NCBI GenBank assembly: GCA_013697785.1
Contig: JACCWE010000068.1
Coordinates: 1-41,698, forward strand
Source of the DNA: Gemmatimonadaceae bacterium
Lineage (GTDB): Bacteria > Gemmatimonadota > Gemmatimonadetes > Gemmatimonadales > Gemmatimonadaceae
DNA length: 41,698 nucleotides
Direction of reading: 5' to 3'
Positions within the stretch are counted from its first letter, which is position 1. Each line of letters opens with the position of its first letter. This document shows, piece by piece, positions 15,499 through 23,596 of this stretch. The notes beneath the pieces are model-generated. The model was not told where the DNA came from. It did no database searches and saw only the letters and a program-made list of their open reading frames with translations. The position numbers and the translations under genes were made by a program.

Positions 15499-16125
15499 TC
15501 ACTTCACCTTCGCGAGGAGCGGGAGATCGTGCGCCCAGTCGGCCTGTCGCGTGCCGAACGGATAAACGACGTGCGCGCTGTCATCGCGCGTGAAGGCGAG
15601 CACCTGCGCCGCGTGCCCGACCTCGTATGCGCCGGCGGAGTCGGGCGCGGCCGCCACCGCGGGTGCGACGTCGACCATCTTCTCGATTGCCTTGATCTGC
15701 TCCGGAGTTCCGCGGAGCCCGACGAACGACGGGTCGAATCCAGCGAGCCATGCGTGCAACTTCTCGGGTGTGTCACGAGCGGGATCCGTCGTCACGAAAA
15801 CGACGCGAATCTTCCCGGTGACCTCGTACGGAAGACCGCGCATGACGGTCGCGATGTTGGAGAGGTGAACCGGGCAGACGTCGGGACAGCTCAGGTAGCC
15901 GAAGAAGAGGAGGGTGACCGTGTCGTCGGTCTGCGCGCGAAAATCGAACGGCTGGCCGTGCGTGTCCGTGAGCGTGAAGCTCGGGCGCGGCACCGCTTTG
16001 CCGAGCATCGCGCCGCGGTACGCGCTCCCGCCGCTCTCCGCGCTGATACCGCAGCCCGCGATAGCGAGCATCTCGATCAGGATGACCATCGAGGTGCGCA
16101 AGCGGCGCGGCGGGGAGTAAGTCAC
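15499..16125 (-). CDS. SCO1/SenC-family copper chaperone
   Basis: 208-residue thioredoxin-fold protein that delivers copper to the CuA site of cytochrome c oxidase or maintains its thiols. Copper ligands are visible: C80 and C84 in YLSCPDVCPVHL and H171 in EVGHAAQVL. The N-terminus carries a hydrophobic stretch and a lipobox IAGC (C25), so it is probably a lipoprotein facing the periplasm. The start is uncertain: GTG at 16125 is used, while ATG at 16089 would give a shorter signal peptide; neither has a strong ribosome binding site. It is followed at 4 bp by the ctaG-like gene. Confidence 0.9.
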   Translation of the reverse strand: MTYSPPRRLRTSMVILIEMLAIAGCGISAESGGSAYRGAMLGKAVPRPSFTLTDTHGQPFDFRAQTDDTVTLLFFGYLSCPDVCPVHLSNIATVMRGLPYEVTGKIRVVFVTTDPARDTPEKLHAWLAGFDPSFVGLRGTPEQIKAIEKMVDVAPAVAAAPDSAGAYEVGHAAQVLAFTRDDSAHVVYPFGTRQADWAHDLPLLAKVK

Positions 16126-16168
16126 CAGCGAAAGATAACGTTGGTGCTGTGAGCCGGACGCGCGAGCG

Positions 16169-16423
16169 TCAGGCGGCCCCAGCTCGCGGCTGACTCATCA
16201 GGTCGAGCAGCGTGGCGTCGCCCAGCGCGAGCCAGTCGGCGGGATAGTACCAGAAGCGGCGGCAGATCGACTGGCTGTCGAAGACGAGACAGGTGGCGCT
16301 CATGGCGCCCGGGACGTCGCGCGCGTCATGCTCGGCGATCTGCCAGAGCACGCCGGTATTGTCGCGAATCGTTCGTCGGTGAAGTGCCAGACTGCTGGAC
16401 AACTGAGCTCCATGGGCGCTCAC
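16169..16423 (-). CDS. Small protein of unknown function
   Basis: 84 residues, not assigned to a named family. The C-terminal half, CLVFDSQSICRRFWYYP followed by ADWLALGDATLLDLM, looks conserved and resembles small uncharacterised proteins I associate with Gemmatimonadota; this link is from memory and unverified. There is no signal peptide or membrane segment, so it should be cytosolic. AGG lies 6 nt before the GTG at 16423. It sits between the Crp-family operon and the SCO gene. Confidence 0.6.
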   Translation of the reverse strand: MSAHGAQLSSSLALHRRTIRDNTGVLWQIAEHDARDVPGAMSATCLVFDSQSICRRFWYYPADWLALGDATLLDLMSQPRAGAA

Positions 16424-16512
16424 TCTCGCCTTTCACGCGCACTATGATCGACCCGTGCGACGCGATTCCATTCTACGCGTGGCTTGTGTAGCAAGAAACG
16501 GTGCGTTCCTGA

Positions 16513-16914
16513 TCAGGACGGCAGCTGGTCGCGATCCCCATAGTACTCCTCTATACACGTGCTCACGATCTCGCTGAGTCGCTCGGCGGTGCGCGTCGAG
16601 AGCATCGACGGAATCGACATCCAGATCTGCTTGACATCGATGAGGACGTGCTCGGCACGCACGCCTTGCAGTCGCGCCTTGGCGCAGGCGATGCGAATCG
16701 ACTTGCGCAGCTCGTCGTCGATCGCGATTTCACCCGAGGCGCTCATCTCTCCTTCGCAGAGCGAGCGCTCGATAGCGGCGCGAAGCTCTTCGATATCATC
16801 CGCTGCGAGGTGGGATTCTCCGCGCGAGCGCGCGACTCGATCACGAGCGCGAGGTGCGCCGTCGGTGGAATCGAGCGAGAAATGCGTGCCCTGTCCGTCC
16901 CTCTTTCCGGCCAT
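16513..16914 (-). CDS. Hypothetical protein downstream of crp-family gene
   Basis: 133 residues, no recognised domain. The first 45 residues are polar and basic; residues about 45-130 are predicted mostly helical and charged, with the segment RIACAKARLQGVRAEHVLID followed by KQIWMS and a C-terminal amphipathic helix. The ATG at 16914 is 5 bp after the stop of the Crp/Fnr gene, so cotranscription is very likely. A longer start inside the Crp gene is possible but would overlap it by about 50 bp. The function may be linked to the response controlled by that regulator. Confidence 0.65.
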   Translation of the reverse strand: MAGKRDGQGTHFSLDSTDGAPRARDRVARSRGESHLAADDIEELRAAIERSLCEGEMSASGEIAIDDELRKSIRIACAKARLQGVRAEHVLIDVKQIWMSIPSMLSTRTAERLSEIVSTCIEEYYGDRDQLPS

Positions 16915-16919
16915 GCGCG

Positions 16920-17645
16920 CTAGCTCGCGAGCTTCGCGTAGTCGTCGCGGGTCGCCTGATAGCAGCTGCACGACGCGCCCTCGAGCCCCGGGCGATTGAG
17001 AACGACGATGTTGCCGCGTGAGTAGCGGATCAAGCCCGCCTCCTGCAGAATCCCCGCTGCGAGCGTCACCGCGGGGCGATGCACGCCGAGCATGTACGAG
17101 AGGAACTCCTGCGTGAGCTTGAATTCATCGCCATCGACGCGATCGTGCGTAATGAGAAGCCAGCGCGCGCAGCGCTCTTCGAGCGAATGAAGCCGATTGC
17201 ACGCCACGGACTGCGCGACCTGATTGAAGAGCGCCATCGCATAGCGCAGGAAGATACGCTCCATGTGCTTGCTCTCCGATACGACCTGCATGAAGGCGTT
17301 CGCGGAGATACGGTACCCTTCTCCGAGTACCTGCACCAGCGCACGCGTCGGCTCCGATTCGGCGCGCAGGAGAATGGGCACGCCGACGAATCCTTCCATG
17401 CCGATGGTTCCGACCTCCACCGAGCCGTCGGGAGTCCCGTGGATCATGGAAACGCACCCCGTCGTTGGGAAATAGATGTGCTCGATCGCGACGCCCGGTT
17501 CGTAGAGCACCTCACGCACCGTGAGCGTAACGGACTCAAGCTGGGCCGAGATGAGGGTAAGATCGTCGGGCGCGAGCGCAGCGAGAAGCAAATTCGCGGC
17601 TGCGGGGCGCGCAATCGCCGGCGGCGACTTGAGCTTGAGAGTCAT
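16920..17645 (-). CDS. Crp/Fnr-family transcriptional regulator
   Basis: 241 residues. A cyclic-nucleotide-binding beta-barrel occupies about 20-130 (VLYEPGVAIEHIYFPTTGCV, GTIGMEGFVGVP), a dimerisation helix runs to about 155, and a C-terminal winged HTH lies at about 178-215 (TQEFLSYMLGVHRPAV, then AGLIRYSRGNIVV). The FNR-type N-terminal iron-sulfur cysteines are absent, and the cAMP-contact residues of E. coli Crp are not obvious, so the signal is unknown. Two cysteines, C226 and C228 (SCSCY), lie near the C-terminus. AAAGGGGA precedes the ATG at 17645. An inverted repeat about 144 bp upstream could be an operator. Confidence 0.9.
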   Translation of the reverse strand: MTLKLKSPPAIARPAAANLLLAALAPDDLTLISAQLESVTLTVREVLYEPGVAIEHIYFPTTGCVSMIHGTPDGSVEVGTIGMEGFVGVPILLRAESEPTRALVQVLGEGYRISANAFMQVVSESKHMERIFLRYAMALFNQVAQSVACNRLHSLEERCARWLLITHDRVDGDEFKLTQEFLSYMLGVHRPAVTLAAGILQEAGLIRYSRGNIVVLNRPGLEGASCSCYQATRDDYAKLAS

Positions 17646-17788
17646 TGTCTTCCCCTTTCTTGCCGAATGGGAACACCCACATCACGGCAGAGAGGGAGCG
17701 ACGCGAACCGCTGACCCGAATGTCGATAGATGAATGCGTGGAGATGCGCGATCACCACGATTCTGATGAAGCTTGTTATCTAACGTAG

Positions 17789-17812
17789 CACATTGTACAT
17801 AGCGCCAATGTG
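17789..17812. promoter_or_regulatory. Inverted repeat upstream of the crp-family gene (candidate operator)
   Basis: CACATTG (17789-17795) and CAATGTG (17806-17812) form a 7-bp inverted repeat with a 10-bp spacer, in a locally AT-richer stretch between the crp-family start and the four-cysteine protein gene. The spacing is unlike the classical CRP site, so this is a candidate only. Confidence 0.35.
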
Positions 17813-17833
17813 TCTCGTTTGTACGCATGAAGG

Positions 17834-18058
17834 TTAGCCGCCTTCAGGCGGGGCTACCTCCGAAATTAAAGCGAATCCGGGGCAAGAAATCACCGGTAGC
17901 GGCGGGTACCGTACGTATGCGGGGTCGACATCGGCAAGTTGGCAGCGATAGAAACGCGATCCGCGGCGGCTCTCCACGATGCGCACGTTGGCGCAACGAA
18001 CGCACAATCCGACATGCGGCACTTCGTCCGCGACGATGCCGATACCATTACTGGCCAT
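17834..18058 (-). CDS. Small four-cysteine (putative zinc-ribbon) protein
   Basis: 74 residues. Four cysteines, C19 and C22 (GLCVRC), C39 (FYRCQL) and C59 (ISCPGF), have the spacing of a small metal-binding ribbon. The segments RIVESRRGSRFYRC and RYPPLPVISCPGF resemble a widespread but unnamed small family. The ATG at 18058 overlaps the last 11 bases of the antiporter gene and has AGG 6 nt upstream, so translation is probably coupled to it. The stop is followed by a short stem CCGCC-TTCA-GGCGG that overlaps the last codons. A regulatory or RNA/protein-binding role is possible, but nothing visible proves it. Confidence 0.7.
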   Translation of the reverse strand: MASNGIGIVADEVPHVGLCVRCANVRIVESRRGSRFYRCQLADVDPAYVRYPPLPVISCPGFALISEVAPPEGG

Positions 18059-20138
18059 TCGGCACCTTCGCGATTTCTCCATCTCCATCGATGAGCGCGC
18101 GCGCCGCAGCCACCGCTTCGGCGCTGCCGGCGACCGCGAGCACATCGCCCGCGCGCAGCACGTCTCGCCCGCGAGGAACCAGCACCTGCTCGCCCGCGCG
18201 CACGATTGCGAGCACCGTCGCCCCGGTTCGGCCGCGCAGGTTGAGGCGCGCGAGCGAGTGATCGATCGCAGCGCTTCCGTCGCCGAGCTGGATTGCGACT
18301 GGCGTGCCCAGCCCCGGCAATACCAGATCGATCTTCGCCATTGCCTGGCTCACCGCGTCTGGCTCGGTGTCGATCGTCATCTGCTCGCCGAGCAGGGCGA
18401 CGATCGCCTCCGCGCCCGCGCGCGTGTGTCCGTGCAACGATTGCGCGCTGCGCCAGAAGGCGACGCCGAGCACGAGCACGACGGCCGCGAGGGTCAGCAG
18501 CCCGGGTGTCGCCGTGACGAACGGCTGCGTGATCGCGAGGAGCGGGATGATGATGCTGAGCATGATCGCGATCTGCAGCGTGACGAGCAGCGCGCTGCGC
18601 GGGGCCGCGGCGAAGTCGACGAGGCCGATGCGCGCGGCGGGCATCGCGCGAATGGCGAGCGCGTAGCCGAGCTGACGAGCCGTGCGCGCGATGCCGACGA
18701 GCGGGAGCACCGAGAGCGCGACGGCGCCGAGGGTGACGACGGTGGGGATCGCCGACTCGTCGATGCCGACCCACCGCTCTAGCAGCGGCCCGATGCGTCC
18801 GATCTCGGCAGCCGCGCCAATGACGATCGCGAGCAGGAGCGCGGCGTCGACGAACAGCACCTGCATCAGCCGCCGCGTTCGCGAGCGCTCCGTCACGTCC
18901 ACCGGATCCCTTCGCATCTGCTCGACCCATGTGCCGTACAGCGCGGCGAAGGTCTGCACGCGCGCGGGGAGCTTGCGATCGAGAAAGAGCGTCACGGGCG
19001 ATGCCGCGCGTATGAGCCACGGTGTCGTGAGCGTGGTGAGCGCCGACACCGCGACCGCAACCGGATAGAGAAACGACCGCGTGGCACCGTTCGCGAGCCC
19101 GATCGCGGCGATGATGAACGAGAACTCTCCCACCTGCGCCAGCGTCATTCCGCTCTGCACCGCCATTCCGAGCCCCTTCCCCGTGAGGAAGGTGCTCACG
19201 GAAACCGCGACGACCTTGCCGACGATGACGACCAGCGCGAGCACGAGCACCGCAACCCAGTGCTGCATGACGACTGCAGGATCGATCAGCATGCCGACCG
19301 AGACGAAGAAGATCGCAACGAACATGTCGCGCACGGGATGGACGAGATGCTCGACTGCCTTTCCCTCCCCCGATTCCGCAACGAGCGAGCCGGCGATGAA
19401 GGCGCCGAGGGCGACCGAATAGCCGAACGAGAGCGCAAGGAAGGCGCACGCGAAGCACACGCCGACGGCAGCAACGAGCGTCGTCTCATCGCTCCCGAGC
19501 TTTATCACGAGCCGCATGAATCGCGGGATCGCGAGAAGCCCGATCGATACCAGTGCGATCAGGAAGGTCGCCAGGCGCACCACGGTGAGCCCAATGTCCT
19601 CGGGCGTGAGTCCACCTCCCGCCGCGACCGCGGTGAGCACCGCGACGAGCAGGATCGCTATGAGGTCCTCGAAGATGAGGATGCCGAAGACGATCTCCGT
19701 GATGCGCCCGCGAATCCGCTGCTCGACGAATGCCTTGCTGATGATCGTCGTGCTCGAGATGGCGACGATGCCCGCGGTGAACAAACTCTCGATCGTCGTC
19801 CAGCCGAGGAGATGCCCGACGAGAAAGCCGATGCCCATCATGAGCGTGGTCTCTCCGAGAGCGGCGAGTCCCGCACCGACGCCGATTTGGAGCACGCGTC
19901 CGAGGCTGAACTCGAGGCCCAGCGCGAACATGAGCAGGATGACGCCGAGCTCGGAGAGCGTGTGTACGATCCCGGGATCGGCTGCGATCGGCGACGGCAC
20001 GCTCGGCCCTACGAGGAGCCCCGCGATCAGGTAGCCGAAGACGACCGGCTGCCTGAGGCGATGGAAGATGACCGTCGTCAGCGCCGCGGTGCCAAGAACC
20101 AGTGCGAGCGTTTGAAGAAACACGGCTGACGAGTGCAT
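18048..20138 (-). CDS. Kef/YbaL-type cation:proton antiporter
   Basis: 696 residues. The first ~390 residues form a CPA2 monovalent cation:proton antiporter domain: VVFGYLIAGLLVGPS, SELGVILLMFALGLEFSLG, ISSTTIISKAF, YSVALGAFIAGSLVAESG and MTLAQVGEFSFIIA. Residues about 430-580 contain four more hydrophobic segments, and the C-terminus (about 605-685) is an RCK_C/TrkA_C ligand-binding domain (ALIDGDG, LRAGDVLAVAGSAEAV). The NAD-binding RCK_N domain normal in KefB/C and YbaL is not recognisable. It would export K+ or Na+ in exchange for protons. The ATG at 20138 follows the thioesterase gene by only 8 bp, joining it to the aromatic catabolism operon. Confidence 0.88.
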   Translation of the reverse strand: MHSSAVFLQTLALVLGTAALTTVIFHRLRQPVVFGYLIAGLLVGPSVPSPIAADPGIVHTLSELGVILLMFALGLEFSLGRVLQIGVGAGLAALGETTLMMGIGFLVGHLLGWTTIESLFTAGIVAISSTTIISKAFVEQRIRGRITEIVFGILIFEDLIAILLVAVLTAVAAGGGLTPEDIGLTVVRLATFLIALVSIGLLAIPRFMRLVIKLGSDETTLVAAVGVCFACAFLALSFGYSVALGAFIAGSLVAESGEGKAVEHLVHPVRDMFVAIFFVSVGMLIDPAVVMQHWVAVLVLALVVIVGKVVAVSVSTFLTGKGLGMAVQSGMTLAQVGEFSFIIAAIGLANGATRSFLYPVAVAVSALTTLTTPWLIRAASPVTLFLDRKLPARVQTFAALYGTWVEQMRRDPVDVTERSRTRRLMQVLFVDAALLLAIVIGAAAEIGRIGPLLERWVGIDESAIPTVVTLGAVALSVLPLVGIARTARQLGYALAIRAMPAARIGLVDFAAAPRSALLVTLQIAIMLSIIIPLLAITQPFVTATPGLLTLAAVVLVLGVAFWRSAQSLHGHTRAGAEAIVALLGEQMTIDTEPDAVSQAMAKIDLVLPGLGTPVAIQLGDGSAAIDHSLARLNLRGRTGATVLAIVRAGEQVLVPRGRDVLRAGDVLAVAGSAEAVAAARALIDGDGEIAKVPNGQ

Positions 20139-20146
20139 CCCGAAAG

Positions 20147-20620
20147 CTACCCTCCCTGTCTGTCTCCCAGACCGCGGCCGCTCGCCTGTTCGCCGCGAAG
20201 TACGAGACAGGTGCTCGTAGCGTGCACGATGAGCCGGTCGCGCTCATCGGTCACTCTGCACTCGACGAGGCCCGTCGTCTTGCCGCGATGCACCACCCGT
20301 GCGGCAGCCGTGAGTGTCGCGATCCAGACGGGGCGCAGAAAGTTCACCTTGATCTCGAGCGTGGCGAACGTCTCCCCGCCAGCGAGAGTCGTCGCGAAAG
20401 CGAAGCCCATCGCGGTGTCGGCGAGCGCGGAGAGCACGCCGCCGTGCAGGGTGCCCATCACGTTGCCGTGGCGATCGGGATCGGTGACGAGTGTGAAGGT
20501 CGCCGACGCTTCGCCGAATTCTCCGAGATCGATGCCCAGCGTGCGAGCGAAGGCGGGGAGTGTGACCACACCGCTGTCGATGGCTTCGAGGAAATTCTGA
20601 AGCGCTGTCCTTTCGTTCAT
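20147..20620 (-). CDS. PaaI-type hotdog-fold thioesterase
   Basis: 157 residues. The hotdog motif of acyl-CoA thioesterases is clear: HGNVMGTLHGGVLSALADTA at about 53-72, followed by LEIKVNFLRPV and a terminal strand. PaaI-type enzymes hydrolyse aryl- or hydroxybenzoyl-CoA thioesters. Here it is translationally coupled (ATGA overlap) to pobA, so it may free 4-hydroxybenzoate or a related aromatic acid from its CoA ester to feed PobA, or relieve CoA sequestration. That link is inferred from context. The long open frame upstream of the ATG is the opposite-frame shadow of pobA. Confidence 0.85.
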   Translation of the reverse strand: MNERTALQNFLEAIDSGVVTLPAFARTLGIDLGEFGEASATFTLVTDPDRHGNVMGTLHGGVLSALADTAMGFAFATTLAGGETFATLEIKVNFLRPVWIATLTAAARVVHRGKTTGLVECRVTDERDRLIVHATSTCLVLRGEQASGRGLGDRQGG

Positions 20621-21801
20621 ACGGCAGCGATCCCGACGTAGTTCTCGGCCAGACTCGCCGCGGCATCGCGCGATGACGACACCCAGCGGAGCTGCGCGAT
20701 CTGCAGCTTCCGCTGGAATGCATCGTCGGTGGGGAAGCGGTGCAGCATCGTGGTCATCCAGTTGGAAAAGTGCTGCGCGCGCCAGACGCGGCGCAGGCAC
20801 GTATCCGAATACGACGCGAGCGCGGCGGGCGATCCGGTGCGATACCACGAGTCGAGCGCGCTCGAGAGCACGCGCACGTCCGCGACGGCGAGGTTGAGCC
20901 CCTTGGCTCCCGTCGCGGGGACGATGTGCGCAGCATCCCCGGCGAGGAAGAGGCGGCCGTACTGCATCGGCTCCGTGACGACGGAGTGCATCCATGCGAT
21001 CGCCCTCTCCACTACGGGACCTTCGATGAGCGCGAAGCCGTCGTCGGTGGCGAGGCGGAGATGGAGCTCGTCCCAGATCCGACCGTCGGGCCAATCATCG
21101 AGCGTATCGCCGCGATCGCACTGCACGTAGAGGCGCGTGAGCGTAGGCGAGCGCATGCTGTGAAGCGCAAAGCCGCGATCGTGCGACGCGTAGATCAGCT
21201 CTTCGGACGACGGAGCGACGTTCGCGAGGATGCCGACCCAGCCGAAGGGATACTCGCGCTCGTAGCGCACGAGATGGTCGGCTGGAATCGCATCGCGCGA
21301 GACGCCGCGAAAGCCATCGCAGCCGGCCACGAAGTCGCACTCGAGCTCTATCTGCTCCCCAGCGAACGTGTAGCGGAGCTTCGGTGCGCTCGTGCTCACG
21401 TCGTGCGCGCTCACATCCTCCACTTCGAAGTGGAGACGCGCGCCGGCGGCGATTCGCGCGGCGATCAGATCCTTCACGACCTCCTGCTGCCCATACACGG
21501 TGATCGTGCTCCCACCGGTAAGCTCGTCGAAGGCGATGCGATGATCGCGGCCCTCGAAGCGGAGCGAGATCCCGCGATGCACGAGCCCCTCGCGATCCAT
21601 GCGCTCGCCGAGGCCGGTGTCGCGCATCAGCTGCACGGTTCCCTGCTCGAGCACCCCCGCGCGCACGCGCTTCTCGATGTATTCACGGCTTCGGCGCTCG
21701 ACGATCACCGAGGCGATGCCGGCGCGCGCGAGAAGGTGCGAGAGCATGAGGCCAGCTGGCCCCGCACCGATGATGCCGACCTGCGTTTTCTCTCGCTTCA
21801 C
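20617..21801 (-). CDS. pobA: 4-hydroxybenzoate 3-monooxygenase
   Basis: FAD/NAD(P)H-dependent hydroxylase converting 4-hydroxybenzoate to protocatechuate. 394 residues, normal length. FAD-binding GIIGAGPAGLMLSHLLARAG lies at 9-28, the CDGFRGVSRDAIP motif is in the middle, and LAGDAAHIVPATGAKGLNLA is the second FAD motif. The substrate-binding strand ELIYASHDRGFALHSMRS keeps the tyrosine, serine and arginine equivalents of the Pseudomonas enzyme. The start is GTG at 21801, 4 bp after the pcaC stop. It overlaps the thioesterase start by 4 nt. No PobR-type regulator is adjacent. Confidence 0.95.
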   Translation of the reverse strand: MKREKTQVGIIGAGPAGLMLSHLLARAGIASVIVERRSREYIEKRVRAGVLEQGTVQLMRDTGLGERMDREGLVHRGISLRFEGRDHRIAFDELTGGSTITVYGQQEVVKDLIAARIAAGARLHFEVEDVSAHDVSTSAPKLRYTFAGEQIELECDFVAGCDGFRGVSRDAIPADHLVRYEREYPFGWVGILANVAPSSEELIYASHDRGFALHSMRSPTLTRLYVQCDRGDTLDDWPDGRIWDELHLRLATDDGFALIEGPVVERAIAWMHSVVTEPMQYGRLFLAGDAAHIVPATGAKGLNLAVADVRVLSSALDSWYRTGSPAALASYSDTCLRRVWRAQHFSNWMTTMLHRFPTDDAFQRKLQIAQLRWVSSSRDAAASLAENYVGIAAV

Positions 21802-21805
21802 CGCT

Positions 21806-22216
21806 TCATCGCGCGCGCGTGGTGGAGTTGATCTCGGCGATCACATCGCTCACGATGCGAAAGGCGGCGTTCGATGCGGGAACGCCGCAATAGATCGCCT
21901 GCTGAAGCACGATCTCCTTCACGTCGTTCGCCGACAGATCGCCGGACGAAAGCGCTGCGCGCACGTGCATGGCGAGCTCCTCCCACTGCGAGAGCGCGAC
22001 GAGGGTGCCGATCACCAGCACGCGCCGAGCGCGCACGTCGAGGCCCGGGCGCGTCCAGATCTCGCCCCAGGCATAGCGGGTGATCAGCGACTGGAATTCC
22101 TCCGTGAGCGAGGTCGTCGCCGCGACCGCGCGATCGACGTGTGCGTCGCCGAGCACCTTGCGGCGTACAGCCATGCCGGCGGCGTGGGGATCGTCGGGCG
22201 TCTCATTGATCGTCAT
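21806..22216 (-). CDS. pcaC: 4-carboxymuconolactone decarboxylase
   Basis: 136-residue AhpD-like alpha-helical enzyme that decarboxylates 4-carboxymuconolactone to 3-oxoadipate enol-lactone. Family blocks: MAVRRKVLGDAHVDRA, FQSLITRYAWGEIWTRPGLD, RRVLVIGTLVALSQWEELAMH and LQQAIYCGVPASNAAF. It is a stand-alone PcaC and not the PcaL fusion with PcaD. AGGA lies 4 nt before the ATG. It is the fourth gene of the pca operon, between pcaB and pobA. Confidence 0.94.
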   Translation of the reverse strand: MTINETPDDPHAAGMAVRRKVLGDAHVDRAVAATTSLTEEFQSLITRYAWGEIWTRPGLDVRARRVLVIGTLVALSQWEELAMHVRAALSSGDLSANDVKEIVLQQAIYCGVPASNAAFRIVSDVIAEINSTTRAR

Positions 22217-22237
22217 GGGATCCTCAGTGCGAGCAGC

Positions 22238-23587
22238 TCAATCGACATCGCGATACGTCGCATGGGCGGCGAGCGCGTCCGCGATGAAGGTGGCGCTCGA
22301 GCCGAGATAATTTCCGGGGGTGAGCAGCCGCGCGATCTCCTCGCGACTCAGATGCTTCATGACATCCGGCGCCTCCGCAAGCACATCGGCGAGGGGCCGA
22401 TGCTCGGCGATCGCCCGCCTGCTCGCGTCACCGATTACTCGATGGGCATCGAACCGTCCTATGTGCTCGGCGAGCGCCATCGAAGCGGATTCCGCGAGCG
22501 AAACACCCTGCGTGAGGTCGATGTTCGCGCGCATGCGCTCGGCGTCGATCTCGAGGCCCGCGAGCATCTCGGCGGTGTGTCGCGCGGCGCCGCCCGCGAG
22601 ATGCACGATCTGCGGCAGCGTCTCCCACTCGGCTTGCCATCCGCCGAGCGCGCGCTCGTGCTCGTTGGGCATCGCGGCGAGCATCGTGGCGACCAGCCCC
22701 GGCACGCGGATCGATGCCGCGAGCACAACCGAGGCGCCCACTGGATTTCTCTTCTGCGGCATCGCGGACGAACCTCCCTTTCCCTCCTCGGCCGGCTCGA
22801 ATGCCTCGGCGACTTCGGTCTGCGAAAGAAGCGAGATGTCGCGCGCGATCTTTCCCGTCGTGCCGACGGCGACACCGAGCGCGCAGGCGAGATCGGCGAG
22901 GCGATCACGATGCGCGTGCCAGGGAATGTTGGTTTGGCGCAACGCGAGCCCGTCGGCGAGCAGCGCCGTGAGCTCGAGCCCGCGATCGTCGTACGACCCG
23001 AGCGTTCCGGAGGCGCCTCCGAATTGCAGAAACATTGCGTCGTCGAGCGCGAACTCCACACGCTCGTGCACGCGATCGAGGGCGGCCAACCAGCCTGCCG
23101 CCTTGAGGCCGAAGGTGATCGGCGTCGCGTGCTGCAGCCACGTGCGGCCGGCCATCACCGTCGTCGCGTGCCGCTCGGCGAGCTCCGCCGCCGCGTCGGC
23201 GGCGCGCGCGAGCGAGTCCGCGACGAGCGACACCGCTGCACGAAGTTGCAAGACAGTTGCGGTATCGATGATGTCCTGACTCGTCGCGCCCCAGTGCACG
23301 TAGCGCGCGGACACCGGATCACGGCGCGCGGCGTTCGCGGTCAGCGCCTGCACGAGCGGAATCGCGAGATTCCCGGCCTTCGCAGCTCCCGCCGCGAGCG
23401 AGTCGAGGTCGTACTCATCTTCGCGCGTGCTGTCGGTGATCACATCGGCAGCGCTCTCGGGGATCAGTCCGAGCGTCGCCTGCGCGCGCGCGAGCGCCTC
23501 CTCCACCTGGAGCATCGCGTCGACGTGGGCGTCGTCGGAGAGGTGCTCATCGACAGCCGGATCCCCCAGGAGCGCGTCGTAGATCAT
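22238..23587 (-). CDS. pcaB: 3-carboxy-cis,cis-muconate cycloisomerase
   Basis: 449-residue member of the fumarase/aspartase superfamily that cyclises the ring-opened product of protocatechuate to 4-carboxymuconolactone. The superfamily signature GSSAMPQKRNP is at 272-282; the ATSQDIIDTA block (101-110) and WLQHATPITFG (150-160) form the other active-site regions. The length is typical. The start is ATG at 23587, 9 bp after pcaG; the stop is 21 bp before pcaC. Confidence 0.95.
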   Translation of the reverse strand: MIYDALLGDPAVDEHLSDDAHVDAMLQVEEALARAQATLGLIPESAADVITDSTREDEYDLDSLAAGAAKAGNLAIPLVQALTANAARRDPVSARYVHWGATSQDIIDTATVLQLRAAVSLVADSLARAADAAAELAERHATTVMAGRTWLQHATPITFGLKAAGWLAALDRVHERVEFALDDAMFLQFGGASGTLGSYDDRGLELTALLADGLALRQTNIPWHAHRDRLADLACALGVAVGTTGKIARDISLLSQTEVAEAFEPAEEGKGGSSAMPQKRNPVGASVVLAASIRVPGLVATMLAAMPNEHERALGGWQAEWETLPQIVHLAGGAARHTAEMLAGLEIDAERMRANIDLTQGVSLAESASMALAEHIGRFDAHRVIGDASRRAIAEHRPLADVLAEAPDVMKHLSREEIARLLTPGNYLGSSATFIADALAAHATYRDVD

Positions 23588-23596
23588 GGCGCGCGC

